From Nocardioides xinjiangensis (GTDB lineage Bacteria > Actinomycetota > Actinomycetes > Propionibacteriales > Nocardioidaceae), in NCBI RefSeq assembly GCF_017916455.1, contig NZ_JAFMSY010000004.1, forward strand, positions 62,001 through 126,000: a DNA stretch of 64,000 nt, written 5' to 3'. A model generated the notes under the pieces. The model did no database searches. It saw only the letters and a list, made by a program, of their open reading frames with translations, and had not been told where the DNA came from. The position numbers were made by a program, and so were the translations under genes. Below are positions 26,732-34,921 of this stretch, one piece after another. Each line of letters begins with the position of its first letter. Position 1 is the stretch's first letter.

Positions 26732-27688
26732 ATGGCAGGCAACTCCAAGCGCAAGGGCGCGATCAAGAAGTCGGGCAAGGGCAACCCCACCGCCGGGTCC
26801 GGCGGCCGCGTCCGGCGCGGGCTCGAGGGCAAGGGCCCCACCCCGAAGGCGAAGGACCGGCCCTACCACAAGGCGCACAAGCTGGCGGCCCGTGCCGAGA
26901 AGGAGCGGGCCCGGCCGAAGCGGCGCACGACGGCCGACGCCGAGTGGGCGGCGGGGCGCAACTCCGTGGTCGAGCTGCTCCAGGGCGGCGTCCCGGTCGC
27001 GGCCGTGTACGTCGCGGAGGGCGCCGAGCGCGACGGCCGGATGCGCGAGGCGTTCCGGCTCGCCGCCGAGCGCGGCCTGACGATGCTCGAGGTTACCCGC
27101 AACGAGATGGACCGGATGACCGGCGGCGCCGTGCACCAGGGCCTCGCCGCCCGGCTGCCGGCGTACGAGTACGCCCACGCCGACGACCTCCTCCAGCGCG
27201 CCGAGGACGACAGGGAGCCGCCGCTCATCGTCGCGCTCGACCAGGTCACCGACCCGCGCAACCTCGGCGCGGTGATCCGCTCGGCCGCCGGCTTCGGGGC
27301 GCACGGGGTGCTCATCCCCGAGCGTCGCGCCGCCGGCATGACCGCCTCGGCGTGGAAGACCAGCGCCGGCGCGGCCGCCCGGCTGCCCGTGGCCCAGACG
27401 GTCAACCTCACCCGCCAGCTCAAGGCGTACCAGGAGGCCGGCTGCATGGTGGTCGGACTGGCCGCCGACGGCGATCTGACGCTCCCGGAGCTCGTCGCGT
27501 CCGGCGGGCTCGCCGAGGGGCCGCTCGTCGTCGTGGTCGGCTCGGAGGGCAAGGGCCTCGGCCGCCTGGTCACGGAGACGTGCGACCAGATCGTGTCGAT
27601 CCCGATGGCCGGCCAGCTGGAGTCGCTCAACGCCGGCGTGGCCGCGTCGGTCGCCCTCTACGCGATCTCGCAGGCCCGCCTGGCATGA
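26732..27688 (+). CDS. rlmB: 23S rRNA 2'-O-methyltransferase, TrmH/RlmB family
   Basis: A 318-residue SPOUT methyltransferase. A basic, lysine-rich N-terminal extension of ~70 residues precedes the RNA-binding domain (GRNSVVELLQGGVPVAAVYV). The trefoil-knot SAM site follows: DPRNLGAVIRSAAGFG, VVVVGSEGKGLGRL and SIPMAGQLESLNAGVAAS. It is expected to methylate 23S rRNA G2251 (RlmB) or a related position. ATG 26732 is listed; GTG 26726, overlapping the cysS stop, is also possible. Confidence 0.88.
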   Translation: MAGNSKRKGAIKKSGKGNPTAGSGGRVRRGLEGKGPTPKAKDRPYHKAHKLAARAEKERARPKRRTTADAEWAAGRNSVVELLQGGVPVAAVYVAEGAERDGRMREAFRLAAERGLTMLEVTRNEMDRMTGGAVHQGLAARLPAYEYAHADDLLQRAEDDREPPLIVALDQVTDPRNLGAVIRSAAGFGAHGVLIPERRAAGMTASAWKTSAGAAARLPVAQTVNLTRQLKAYQEAGCMVVGLAADGDLTLPELVASGGLAEGPLVVVVGSEGKGLGRLVTETCDQIVSIPMAGQLESLNAGVAASVALYAISQARLA

Positions 27689-27695
27689 GCCGCGG

Positions 27696-29210
27696 ATGAG
27701 CCTCCCGCGCCGGCTGCTCGTGGCCGCCGCCCTGGCCGGCGTCAGCCTGCTGCTCGGCACGGCGGTCGCGGTCTCCCTCTTCCTCAACAGCACCCGCACC
27801 GTGGTGCTCGTCGGCCACGACACCGTCGTGCGCCCCACGCTGGCACGCGACGCGGTGGTCGAGACCGGCCCGCTGCTGCCGGACTTCCGGTTCCGCGACG
27901 TGGCCCCGGTCGGGGTCACCCTGACGCTCGGCAAGACCGAGGTGGGCTCGATCGAGGAGCTCGTCGAGCGCTACGCCCTCATCGCGGGCGACCCCACGGC
28001 CCCGATCGACAAGGTGCGCGACGTGGTGGTCGACATGGCCGTCTCGGCCGCGCTCCGCGGACTCGCCGTGGGGCTGGTGCCCGTCGCGTTCTACCTGCTG
28101 CTCGGCCAGCACCGGCGCGGCGAGCTGTTCCGCGGGGTCGGGACCCGCGAGGGCGTCGTGGCCCTCGGCCTCCTGCTCGTCCTGCCGGTGCTGGTGTGGC
28201 AGCCGTGGCACTCCGACGAGGAGACCCAGGAGGAGCAGGGCTCGTGGCAGACCCTCGCCGAGCTTGCCGGGCCCGATGTCGTCCTGCCCGCCGAGGTGCG
28301 CGGGATCGAGGTGCGGACCGGACCGGTGACGACGCAGAGCAAGCGGCTGGTGCTGAGCGCGATCGACACCTACGACAAGAGCAAGGCCTTCTACACCGCG
28401 GCCGCCGACGGGGCCGCGGGGCTGGTCGCGCAGGGCCTGCGCGTGCCCGCCGACGACGAGACCGTCGCCGTGCTGGTGAGCGACCGCCACGACAACATCG
28501 GCATGGACCGGGTCGCGCGAGCCATCGGGGACGCCGCGGGCGCGACGGTGGTGCTCGACGCCGGCGACGACACCTCGACCGGCCAGCCGTGGGAGGCCTT
28601 CAGCCTGGACTCGCTGCAGGGCGCGTTCGCGGACTGGGAGCGCTTCGGCGTCGCCGGCAACCACGACCACGGCCCGTTCGTCAGCGGGTACCTCGCCGAC
28701 CAGGGGTGGACGATGCTCGACGGCGAGGTGGTCGACGCGCCGTGGGGCGGCACGCTGCTCGGCGTCGACGACCCGCGCAGCAGCGGGCTCGGCAGCTGGC
28801 GCGACGAGAGCGGGCTGAGCTTCACCGAGGTCGGGGACCGGTTGGCCGACGCGGCCTGCGCGGCCGCGGCGGACGGCGAGCGGGTGAGCACGGTGCTCGT
28901 GCACGACGCGAACCTCGGCCGCGAGGTGCTCGCCCGCGGCTGCGTCGACCTCGTCCTCGGCGGGCACACCCACGTGCAGGCCGGTCCGACGGCCGTGACC
29001 GGCGAGGACGGCAGCACGGGCTACTCCTGGACCAACGGCACCACCGGCGGGGCGGCGTACGCCATCGCGTTGGGCAGCAAGCCGCGGCGCGACGCCGACG
29101 TCACCCTGGTGACGTACGCCGAGGGGCGTCCGACGGGCCTCCAGTGGGTGCGGCTGCGCACCGACGGGTCGTGGCTGGTGGGCGACTGGAGCCCTGTCGA
29201 GCCGGGCTGA
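27696..29210 (+). CDS. Membrane-anchored metallophosphoesterase
   Basis: A 504-residue protein with an N-terminal membrane helix and two further helices around residues 115-170 (LRGLAVGLVPVAFYLLLGQ, then VVALGLLLVLPVLVW). A calcineurin-like phosphoesterase domain follows, with metal-site motifs VSDRHDN, VLDAGDD, VAGNHDHG, VLVHDANLG and LVLGGHTHVQAG. All five signature blocks are present, so it should be active, probably on the extracytoplasmic side. The substrate is unknown. It starts 7 bases after rlmB and may be part of the cysS operon. Confidence 0.85.
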   Translation: MSLPRRLLVAAALAGVSLLLGTAVAVSLFLNSTRTVVLVGHDTVVRPTLARDAVVETGPLLPDFRFRDVAPVGVTLTLGKTEVGSIEELVERYALIAGDPTAPIDKVRDVVVDMAVSAALRGLAVGLVPVAFYLLLGQHRRGELFRGVGTREGVVALGLLLVLPVLVWQPWHSDEETQEEQGSWQTLAELAGPDVVLPAEVRGIEVRTGPVTTQSKRLVLSAIDTYDKSKAFYTAAADGAAGLVAQGLRVPADDETVAVLVSDRHDNIGMDRVARAIGDAAGATVVLDAGDDTSTGQPWEAFSLDSLQGAFADWERFGVAGNHDHGPFVSGYLADQGWTMLDGEVVDAPWGGTLLGVDDPRSSGLGSWRDESGLSFTEVGDRLADAACAAAADGERVSTVLVHDANLGREVLARGCVDLVLGGHTHVQAGPTAVTGEDGSTGYSWTNGTTGGAAYAIALGSKPRRDADVTLVTYAEGRPTGLQWVRLRTDGSWLVGDWSPVEPG

Positions 29211-29232
29211 GCAGCCCGCCCGCCGCCCTGGA

Positions 29233-30441
29233 CTACTCCTGGCCCGCGATCGCCTCGTCCGGGCGCGTGGTGAGGAAGCGCTCGATGTAGTCGCGGGCGG
29301 TCTCGTGGATGTCGACCTCGTGGCCCGCCTGCTCGGAGAGGTACCAGCGGTGCTCGAGGATCTCGTGGAAGATCTCGGCCGGCTCGAGCTTGCCGGTCGC
29401 GTCGGGCGGGATCATCGCCATGATCGGCTCGAAGACCTCGTGCATCCACCGGCTGGCGACCAGGTGGCGGTCCTCCCGGCCCAGGTCGTGGTGGGCGGTG
29501 TAGGAGTTGAGGTCGTTGAGCAGCCGGCGCGCCTGGTTGTCCTCGACGGTCATCCCGGTCAGCGCCTGGATCTCGCGCGCGTGGTGGCCCAGGTCGACCA
29601 CCTTCGGCTGGATCCGGACGGTGTCGCCGTCGAGGTCGGTGACGATGTCGAGCTCGTCGACGTCGAACCCGAGGTCGTTGAGCCGCTCCACGCGCCTCTC
29701 GATGCGCCACATCTCGTCGGCACGGAACTCCTCGAGTCCGGTCAGCTCGGACCAGAGGGCGTCGTAGCGCTCGCGCAGGTGGCCGATGATCGCGAAGCCG
29801 TCGATCGGCCGTTTCACCGCGCCGCTCGCCGAGAGGTCCATCAGCTCGGCGAAGATGTTCTCGCAGCCGACCGTGATGTCGTACTCGCGCAGCCGGTCGC
29901 CGACCGTCTCGTGCAGCTCACCGGTCTCGGCGTCGACGAGGTACGCCGCCAGCGCGCCGGCATCGCGCCGGAAGAGCACGTTGGACAGCGACACGTCGCC
30001 CCAGTAGAAGCCCGCGAGGTGCAGGCGCACGAGGAGCACGACGATCGCGTCGATGAGCGTCGGCACGTGCTCGACGTCCATGCCGCGGCTGAACAGGCTG
30101 CGGTAGGGCAGGGAGAAGCGGAGGTGCCGGGTCAACAGGGCGGCCGGCAGCTCCTCGCCGTCCTCGGCCTCCCGGCCCGTGACGACGCCCTGCGGCACGA
30201 CCGCCGGGAGACCGAGCCGCTGCAGGTCGCGCAGCATCCGGTACTCGCGGAAGGCGATCGCGTCGTTGGTCTCCTTGACCGCGTAGACGTTGCTGCCCAG
30301 CCGCACGATGCGCACCACGTGCCGCGACAGTCCGCGCGGCAGCGGCACCACGATGTCGTCCGGCCACTCCTCGAGCGGGGTGTCCCACGGCAGGCCGAGG
30401 ATCGCCGGGTCGGGCCGGCTCGCGACGATCCGCATGGCCAT
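29233..30441 (-). CDS. DUF4032 domain, lipopolysaccharide-kinase-like protein
   Basis: A 402-residue protein with a protein-kinase-like fold in the middle: IVRLGSNVYAVKETNDAIAF holds the ATP-binding lysine, and HLAGFYWGDVSLSNVLFRRD plus YLVDAETGEL hold the catalytic and metal-binding aspartates. The C-terminal half is the DUF4032 region (ILEHRWYLSEQAGHEVDIHE). The family is annotated as Kdo/LPS-kinase-like but occurs in organisms without LPS, so the substrate is unknown; a sugar or protein kinase is possible. The first ATG (30441) is preceded by TAGCGT 8 bases upstream, which is built on the stop codon of the glycosidase gene. Confidence 0.8.
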   Translation of the reverse strand: MAMRIVASRPDPAILGLPWDTPLEEWPDDIVVPLPRGLSRHVVRIVRLGSNVYAVKETNDAIAFREYRMLRDLQRLGLPAVVPQGVVTGREAEDGEELPAALLTRHLRFSLPYRSLFSRGMDVEHVPTLIDAIVVLLVRLHLAGFYWGDVSLSNVLFRRDAGALAAYLVDAETGELHETVGDRLREYDITVGCENIFAELMDLSASGAVKRPIDGFAIIGHLRERYDALWSELTGLEEFRADEMWRIERRVERLNDLGFDVDELDIVTDLDGDTVRIQPKVVDLGHHAREIQALTGMTVEDNQARRLLNDLNSYTAHHDLGREDRHLVASRWMHEVFEPIMAMIPPDATGKLEPAEIFHEILEHRWYLSEQAGHEVDIHETARDYIERFLTTRPDEAIAGQE

Positions 30442-30449
30442 GCCCAGAC

Positions 30450-30455
30450 ACGCTA
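30450..30455 (-). promoter_or_regulatory. -10 element TAGCGT (minus strand) containing an upstream stop codon
   Basis: On the minus strand TAGCGT starts with the TAG stop of the glycosidase gene and ends 8 bases before the ATG at 30441. Confidence 0.45.
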
Positions 30456-32306
30456 CTCCGTGCCGAGCTCCCACACGTCGGCCCGAGGACCGTCCGCCGC
30501 GGGCACCTCGACCCCGTCGGGGCCGGCGGGCAGGTCGGTGCCGCCGGGCTCGGTGCCCAGCAGGTGGCGGGCCGCCGGGAGCGGCAGCGTGAACGACGCG
30601 CCGGCCGCGCGGCGCACCACGACCAGGACGGCCTCCTCGGGGTGCTCGCGGACGTAGGCGATGGTGTCGGCGTCGACGTGGGCCCACCGCAGTCCGCCGC
30701 GGCGCAGGGCAGGGCGCTCCCGCCGCAGCCGCGCCAGGTCGCCGTACGTCGCGAGGGTGCGGGTGTCCCACTCGTCGCGGCGGTTCCACGGCATCGTGCG
30801 GCGGGCGTCCTCGCCGTTGACGCCCTCGAGCCCGATCTCGTCGCCGGCGAAGACCATGGGCACCCCGGGCAGCGTGAACTGCAGCCCGGCGGCGACCCGG
30901 TGCACGGCGGCGTCGCCGCCGACGACGGTGCGGATGCGCGCGGAGTCGTGCGAGCCCAGGAGGTTCCAGCTCGACGTCGTCGCGCGCCAGCCGAGCGCGC
31001 CCTGCCAGGTCCGGAACGTCTCGACGACCGTGGGCCCGTCGCGCCGGGGGACCGGCACGGGCCGGCCGAACGGCCGGGCGGGGGAGGAGGGGTCGCGCAG
31101 CCACGACCACACCGGCCAGGAGAAGCCGGAGTAGTTCATCGTGCCGTGCCAGCCGTCGCCGTCCACGTCGCCGGAGGCGTCGTGGTTGTGCTCGCCGATG
31201 ATCCACGGGTCCTCGCGCAGCGCCGCCGCGGTGGCGCGGACGGTCCGCGCCACGTCGTGGGCGACGTCGACGGCGCCGAGCCGTCCGGTCATGTTGGCCA
31301 CGTCGATGCGCCAGCCGTCCAGGTCGTAGGGCGGCTGCAGCCACCGGCCCACGACGGAGCTCGGCCCGTCCACCATCGCGTGGCGGGCGTCGAGGTTGGC
31401 GTGGTTGATCTTGGGCAGCGTGCCGTGGCCCATCCAGCACGCGTAGCTGCCGTCGTCCTCGAAGTGGTAGAAGGAGCGGTGCGGGTCGTGCGGGTCGTCG
31501 ACGGCCGAGAGGAACCACTCGTGCGTGTCGCCGGTGTGGTTGGTCGTGAGGTCGCCGAGGATGCGCCAGCCGCGGGCGTGGACCGCCGCGCTGAGCCGGG
31601 CGTACGCCTCGCTGCCGCCGAGCAGCGGGTCGACCTCGGTGAAGGTGGTGGCGTTGTAGCGGTGGTTGCTCTCCCCGGGGAAGACCGGGGTCGTGTAGAG
31701 GATGTCGGCGCCCACCTCGTCGACGTGGTCGAGGTGCTCGCCGATGCCGTCGAGGTCGCCGCCGAAGAGCTGCATCGGGGTGCGCGGGTCGCTGCCCTCG
31801 AACACGACCTCCTCGTCCCAGGCGGCCGGCAGCGCCCAGTCGGGGACGGGTCGCTCGTCGGCGGCCGCGGAGCGGGCGAAGCGGTCGGGGAAGACCTGGT
31901 AGACGACGCCGTCGCGGCCCCAGTCGGGGGCGGCGGGGTGCGCCGTGAGCCTGAAGTCCGCGGCGTCCGGGGGGTCGTGGGCCACGAGGCCCGCGCCGGT
32001 CAGCCACTCCTGCCGGCCGCGGCCGTCCGCGGAGTCGCGGACCAGCAGGAACCGGTAGTGCGTGACGGGGTTGTGGACCGGCAGCCGGCCCGCCCACCAC
32101 GTGGTCGCGCCGTCGGTGGTCGGCGTGGTCGGGTGGTAGACCGGCTCGGCGTCGTACGTCGTGCGCAGCCAGATCGCGTCGACCGGGTCGTCGGTGCTCG
32201 TGCGGACCCGGACCGTGACGGTGTCGCCGAGGGCCGGTGCCTCGTCGGAGACGTGGAGCGGGGAGCCGTCGTGGTGGGGCTGGCGGAGGAGGCTCACACG
32301 CCCCAT
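30453..32306 (-). CDS. GH13 glycoside hydrolase, neopullulanase/maltogenic-amylase-like
   Basis: A 617-residue enzyme. An N-terminal beta domain (about residues 1-120, CBM34-like) precedes a (beta/alpha)8 catalytic barrel that starts at VVYQVFPDRFARS. The catalytic nucleophile is in LDGWRIDVANMTG, the acid/base in WIIGEHNHD and the third aspartate in LLGSHDSARI. A C-terminal beta domain follows. It likely cleaves alpha-1,4 or cyclic maltooligosaccharides in the cytosol, as there is no signal peptide. The ATG at 32306 directly abuts GGGAGG; GTG at 32297 has better ribosome-site spacing and is a real alternative. DUF4032 lies downstream. Confidence 0.87.
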   Translation of the reverse strand: MGRVSLLRQPHHDGSPLHVSDEAPALGDTVTVRVRTSTDDPVDAIWLRTTYDAEPVYHPTTPTTDGATTWWAGRLPVHNPVTHYRFLLVRDSADGRGRQEWLTGAGLVAHDPPDAADFRLTAHPAAPDWGRDGVVYQVFPDRFARSAAADERPVPDWALPAAWDEEVVFEGSDPRTPMQLFGGDLDGIGEHLDHVDEVGADILYTTPVFPGESNHRYNATTFTEVDPLLGGSEAYARLSAAVHARGWRILGDLTTNHTGDTHEWFLSAVDDPHDPHRSFYHFEDDGSYACWMGHGTLPKINHANLDARHAMVDGPSSVVGRWLQPPYDLDGWRIDVANMTGRLGAVDVAHDVARTVRATAAALREDPWIIGEHNHDASGDVDGDGWHGTMNYSGFSWPVWSWLRDPSSPARPFGRPVPVPRRDGPTVVETFRTWQGALGWRATTSSWNLLGSHDSARIRTVVGGDAAVHRVAAGLQFTLPGVPMVFAGDEIGLEGVNGEDARRTMPWNRRDEWDTRTLATYGDLARLRRERPALRRGGLRWAHVDADTIAYVREHPEEAVLVVVRRAAGASFTLPLPAARHLLGTEPGGTDLPAGPDGVEVPAADGPRADVWELGTE

Positions 32307-32317
32307 CCTCCCTCACC

Positions 32318-32323
32318 TAGGAT
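32318..32323 (+). promoter_or_regulatory. -10 element TAGGAT of tRNA-Thr
   Basis: TAGGAT lies 23 bases before the mature tRNA 5' end, a normal spacing for a short 5' leader. Confidence 0.5.
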
Positions 32324-32346
32324 GGCCGCCGCGCCCGAAGGCGCAG

Positions 32347-32422
32347 GCCGGTGTAGCTCAGTTGGTAGAGCGCTTCTCTTGTAAAGAAGATGTCGCGGGT
32401 TCGAATCCTGTCACCGGCTCCA
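32347..32422 (+). tRNA. tRNA-Thr (anticodon UGU), CCA encoded
   Basis: A 76-base cloverleaf. The acceptor GCCGGTG pairs with CACCGGC, the D arm is GCTC/GAGC, the anticodon stem is CTTCT/AGAAG with loop CTTGTAA (anticodon TGT at 32380-32382), and the T loop is TTCGAAT. It has discriminator T and an encoded CCA. It reads ACA, and by wobble other ACN codons. No integrase or attachment-site duplication is visible at its 3' end. Confidence 0.96.
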
Positions 32423-32431
32423 CGCCGCCGC

Positions 32432-33295
32432 TCAGCGGACCTGCTGGACCTCGAACTCGCACGCCGGCGAGGCGATGGCGTCCTGGGCGGCCACCAGTCG
32501 CAGCTCGCGCTCGCCGGAGTCGAGGGTCTCCTTCAGCACGGCGAACACCGATGAGGCGGTCCGGGCGAGCGCGTCGGCGGGTGAGCCGGTGGTGGCGAGA
32601 TGGGCGGTGAACAGCGCGGCGGTGATGTCGCCGGAGCCGTTGGCCTTCATCGGCAGCCGCGGGGTCGTGACGAGCCAGGCGCCGTCGGCGGTCACGGCGA
32701 GCATCTCGATCGCGTCGGCGGGCGCGCCGTCGCGGTCCATCGAGGTGACCAGCACCGTCGACGGGCCCAGGTCGCGGACCTCCTCGACCGCCGACAGCAC
32801 GTCGTCGAGCGACGAGGGGCCGCTGAGGCCGTCGCGGCCGGTGATGAAGCCGAGCTCGAACTGGTTCGGCGTGAGCACGTCGGCGACGGGGATCACCGTG
32901 GAGCGGTACTTCGGTGGGATCGCCGGGTTGACGAAGCAGCCGGACGTGGCGTTGCCCATGACGGGGTCGCAGGTGTACGTCGCCGCGGGGTTGGCCGCCT
33001 TGACCTGTGCCACCGCGTCGACGATGACGTCGGCGATCTCCGGCGAGCCCTGGTAGCCGGAGAGGATCGCGTCGCAGGACGCGAAGGCGCCGCGCTCCCC
33101 GATGCCGGTGATCACCGCTGCCACGTCCTCGGCGGCGATCAGCGGCCCGCGCCACGCGCCGTACCCGGTGTGGTTGGAGAAGTTCACCGTCAGCACCGGC
33201 CAGACCTCGTGGCCGAGCCGCTGGAGGGGGAAGACCGCGGCGGAGTTGCCGACGTGTCCGTAGGCGACGTGGGACTGGATGGAGAGGACGCGCAC
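32432..33295 (-). CDS. pdxY: Pyridoxal kinase
   Basis: A 287-residue ribokinase-like enzyme beginning VLSIQSHVAYGHVGNSAAVF, the PdxY/PdxK signature. Other landmarks are TVNFSNHTGYG, YTCDPVMGN, DVLTPNQFELGFITG, and the anion hole and catalytic aspartate in PMKANGSGDITAALF. It phosphorylates pyridoxal to PLP in vitamin B6 salvage. The GTG is supported by TAAGGT 7 bases upstream. It ends 10 bases from the tRNA 3' end on the opposite strand. Confidence 0.93.
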   Translation of the reverse strand: MRVLSIQSHVAYGHVGNSAAVFPLQRLGHEVWPVLTVNFSNHTGYGAWRGPLIAAEDVAAVITGIGERGAFASCDAILSGYQGSPEIADVIVDAVAQVKAANPAATYTCDPVMGNATSGCFVNPAIPPKYRSTVIPVADVLTPNQFELGFITGRDGLSGPSSLDDVLSAVEEVRDLGPSTVLVTSMDRDGAPADAIEMLAVTADGAWLVTTPRLPMKANGSGDITAALFTAHLATTGSPADALARTASSVFAVLKETLDSGERELRLVAAQDAIASPACEFEVQQVR

Positions 33296-33302
33296 GACCT
33301 CG

Positions 33303-33308
33303 ACCTTA
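33303..33308 (-). promoter_or_regulatory. -10 element TAAGGT (minus strand), leaderless
   Basis: On the minus strand TAAGGT lies 7 bases before the GTG of pdxY. Confidence 0.55.
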
Positions 33309-33328
33309 GCCCCCGGGCCCCGGGCCGG

Positions 33329-34102
33329 TCAGGCGACCTGCAGCGACCGCTTCGACAACCCCATCCAGTAGCCGTCGATGACCTGGGTGCCCGGCTCGTC
33401 GGCGGTGGTCGCCGCGCCCAGCGTGACGAAGAGGGGCGTGTAGTGCTCGACGGTCGGGTGGGCGTACGGCATGCCCGGCGCCTTGGCGCGGAAGTCGGCC
33501 AGGGCGTCGACGTCGCCGCGCGCGAGGGCGTCGGCCGCCCACAGGTCGAAGTCGCGCGACCAGCCGGGGACGGCGGCGTCGATCCGCCACTCGGTGAGGA
33601 ACGGCAGGCCGTGGGTGAGGAAGCCCGAGCCCACGATCAGCACCCCCTCGTCGCGCAGCGGGCGCAGTCGCTCGCCGAGCCTCATCAGGCGGTGCGGGTC
33701 GTCGGTGGGCAGCGACATCTGCAGGACCGGGATGTCGGCCTCGGGGTACATCACCTTCAACGGCACCCAGGCCCCGTGGTCCAACCCGCGCGAGGCGTGC
33801 TGGTGCACCGGCTCCCCGCTCGGCATCATGGCGGCGACCCGCTGGGCGAGCGCCGTCGCGTCCGGCGTCCGGTAGGTCATCTCGTAGTACTTCGGCGCGA
33901 ACCCGCCGAAGTCGTAGACCAGCGGGGCGCCGCTGGCCGACAGGCTCACGGGCGCGGACTCCCAGTGCGCCGAGACGATCAGCACGGCCTTCGGTCGCGG
34001 CAGGTCGCGGGCCCAGGCCGCGAGCTGCCCGGACCACGTGGGGTCGTCGAGCAGCGGCGGGGCCCCGTGGCCGATGTAGAGGGCAGGCATGGAGTCGGTC
34101 AT
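33329..34102 (-). CDS. Class III extradiol dioxygenase, LigB/DODA type
   Basis: A 257-residue protein beginning MPALYIGHGAPPLL, where the histidine is a metal ligand of the DODA/YgiD family. LIVSAHWES (second histidine), RGLDHGAWVPL and LIVGSGFLTHGLP follow. It is an Fe(II) or Zn-dependent ring-cleaving dioxygenase on catechol-type compounds; the natural substrate is unknown. The ATG at 34102 has GAGGTG just upstream. A TATAGT -10 and an imperfect palindrome lie before it, so it is probably regulated by a local repressor. The longer frame to 34156 starts inside the promoter. Confidence 0.87.
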   Translation of the reverse strand: MTDSMPALYIGHGAPPLLDDPTWSGQLAAWARDLPRPKAVLIVSAHWESAPVSLSASGAPLVYDFGGFAPKYYEMTYRTPDATALAQRVAAMMPSGEPVHQHASRGLDHGAWVPLKVMYPEADIPVLQMSLPTDDPHRLMRLGERLRPLRDEGVLIVGSGFLTHGLPFLTEWRIDAAVPGWSRDFDLWAADALARGDVDALADFRAKAPGMPYAHPTVEHYTPLFVTLGAATTADEPGTQVIDGYWMGLSKRSLQVA

Positions 34103-34112
34103 GGTCACCTCG

Positions 34113-34132
34113 ATAGTCCGACTTTCAACTAT
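34113..34132 (-). promoter_or_regulatory. Operator-like inverted repeat at the dioxygenase promoter
   Basis: ATAGT (34113-34117) and ACTAT (34128-34132) flank a 10-base centre in an AT-rich island. The outer arm overlaps the TATAGT -10 read on the minus strand. Its size suits a MarR-type repressor, but no regulator gene is adjacent. Confidence 0.35.
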
Positions 34133-34140
34133 ACGCCCCG

Positions 34141-34203
34141 GGTAGTCCACCGGCAAACGGTCGGCGACCGGGGTCTTCCGCGACCGTTTCCCGGTGGACT
34201 ACC
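34141..34203. repeat. 23-bp inverted repeat (long hairpin) at the ung 3' end
   Basis: Arms 34141-34163 and 34181-34203 are reverse complements with one mismatch, around a 17-base loop. The right arm includes the last codon region and TAG stop of ung. It may terminate ung transcription, or be a copy of a palindromic dispersed element. Confidence 0.7.
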
Positions 34204-34921
34204 GCGGGGGGACGTCGTCGTACGCCGGCAGCGACCAGTCGACCGGCGCGGCCCCCTGCTCCTCCAGCAGCCGGTTCACCCGGCTGAAGGGCCTCGAGCC
34301 GAAGAACCCGCGTCGCGCGCTGAGCGGCGACGGGTGCGCCGACTCGACCGACGGGACCGGCCCGAGCAGCGGCTTGAGCGACTGCGCGTGGCGACCCCAG
34401 AGAATGGCCGCGCACGGGCCGCCGCGCTCGGCAAGGGCGACGATCGCGCGCTCGGTGATGGGCTCCCAACCCTTGCCGCGGTGGCTGTTGGAGTCGCCGG
34501 GACGCACGGTCAGCGACCTGTTGAGCAGCATCACCCCTTGATCGGCCCAGGCGGAGAGGTCGCCGTGCCGCGGCGGCACGATGCCGAGGTCGTCGCGGAG
34601 CTCGACGTAGATGTTGACCAGGCTGGGCGGCAGCGGCCACACGTGCCGCTCGACGGCGAAGCTCAGCCCGATGGGGTGCGCCGGGTTCGGGTAGGGGTCC
34701 TGCCCCACGACCAGGACGCGGACGTCCGCGAGCGGGCGGCTGAAGGCGCGGAGGACCAGGTCACCCGCGGGCTGGTAGCCCCGGCCGGCCGCGACCTCCT
34801 CCCGCAGGAAGCGGCCCATGGCGGCGATCCGGTCGTCGACCGGCGCGAGCGCCTCCGCCCAGTCCGCGGCGACGAGTCCCTTCTCGACCAGCCCTGCCAG
34901 CGCGCCCGACCGGGAGCTCAT
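34199..34921 (-). CDS. ung: Uracil-DNA glycosylase (family 1)
   Basis: A 240-residue UDG with the water-activating motif [19 protein letters not shown], a uracil-binding segment [14 protein letters not shown], and the DNA-intercalation motif [18 protein letters not shown]. It removes uracil from DNA in base-excision repair. The ATG overlaps the stop of the upstream PLP-enzyme gene (ATGA), making it the last gene of a four-gene operon. A long hairpin overlaps its 3' end. Confidence 0.95.
   Translation of the reverse strand: MSSRSGALAGLVEKGLVAADWAEALAPVDDRIAAMGRFLREEVAAGRGYQPAGDLVLRAFSRPLADVRVLVVGQDPYPNPAHPIGLSFAVERHVWPLPPSLVNIYVELRDDLGIVPPRHGDLSAWADQGVMLLNRSLTVRPGDSNSHRGKGWEPITERAIVALAERGGPCAAILWGRHAQSLKPLLGPVPSVESAHPSPLSARRGFFGSRPFSRVNRLLEEQGAAPVDWSLPAYDDVPPR

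Noticed and set aside
32347-32422. tRNA-Thr as an integration site for a mobile element
   Set aside because: No integrase, no second copy of the tRNA 3' end and no change of base composition are visible on either side.
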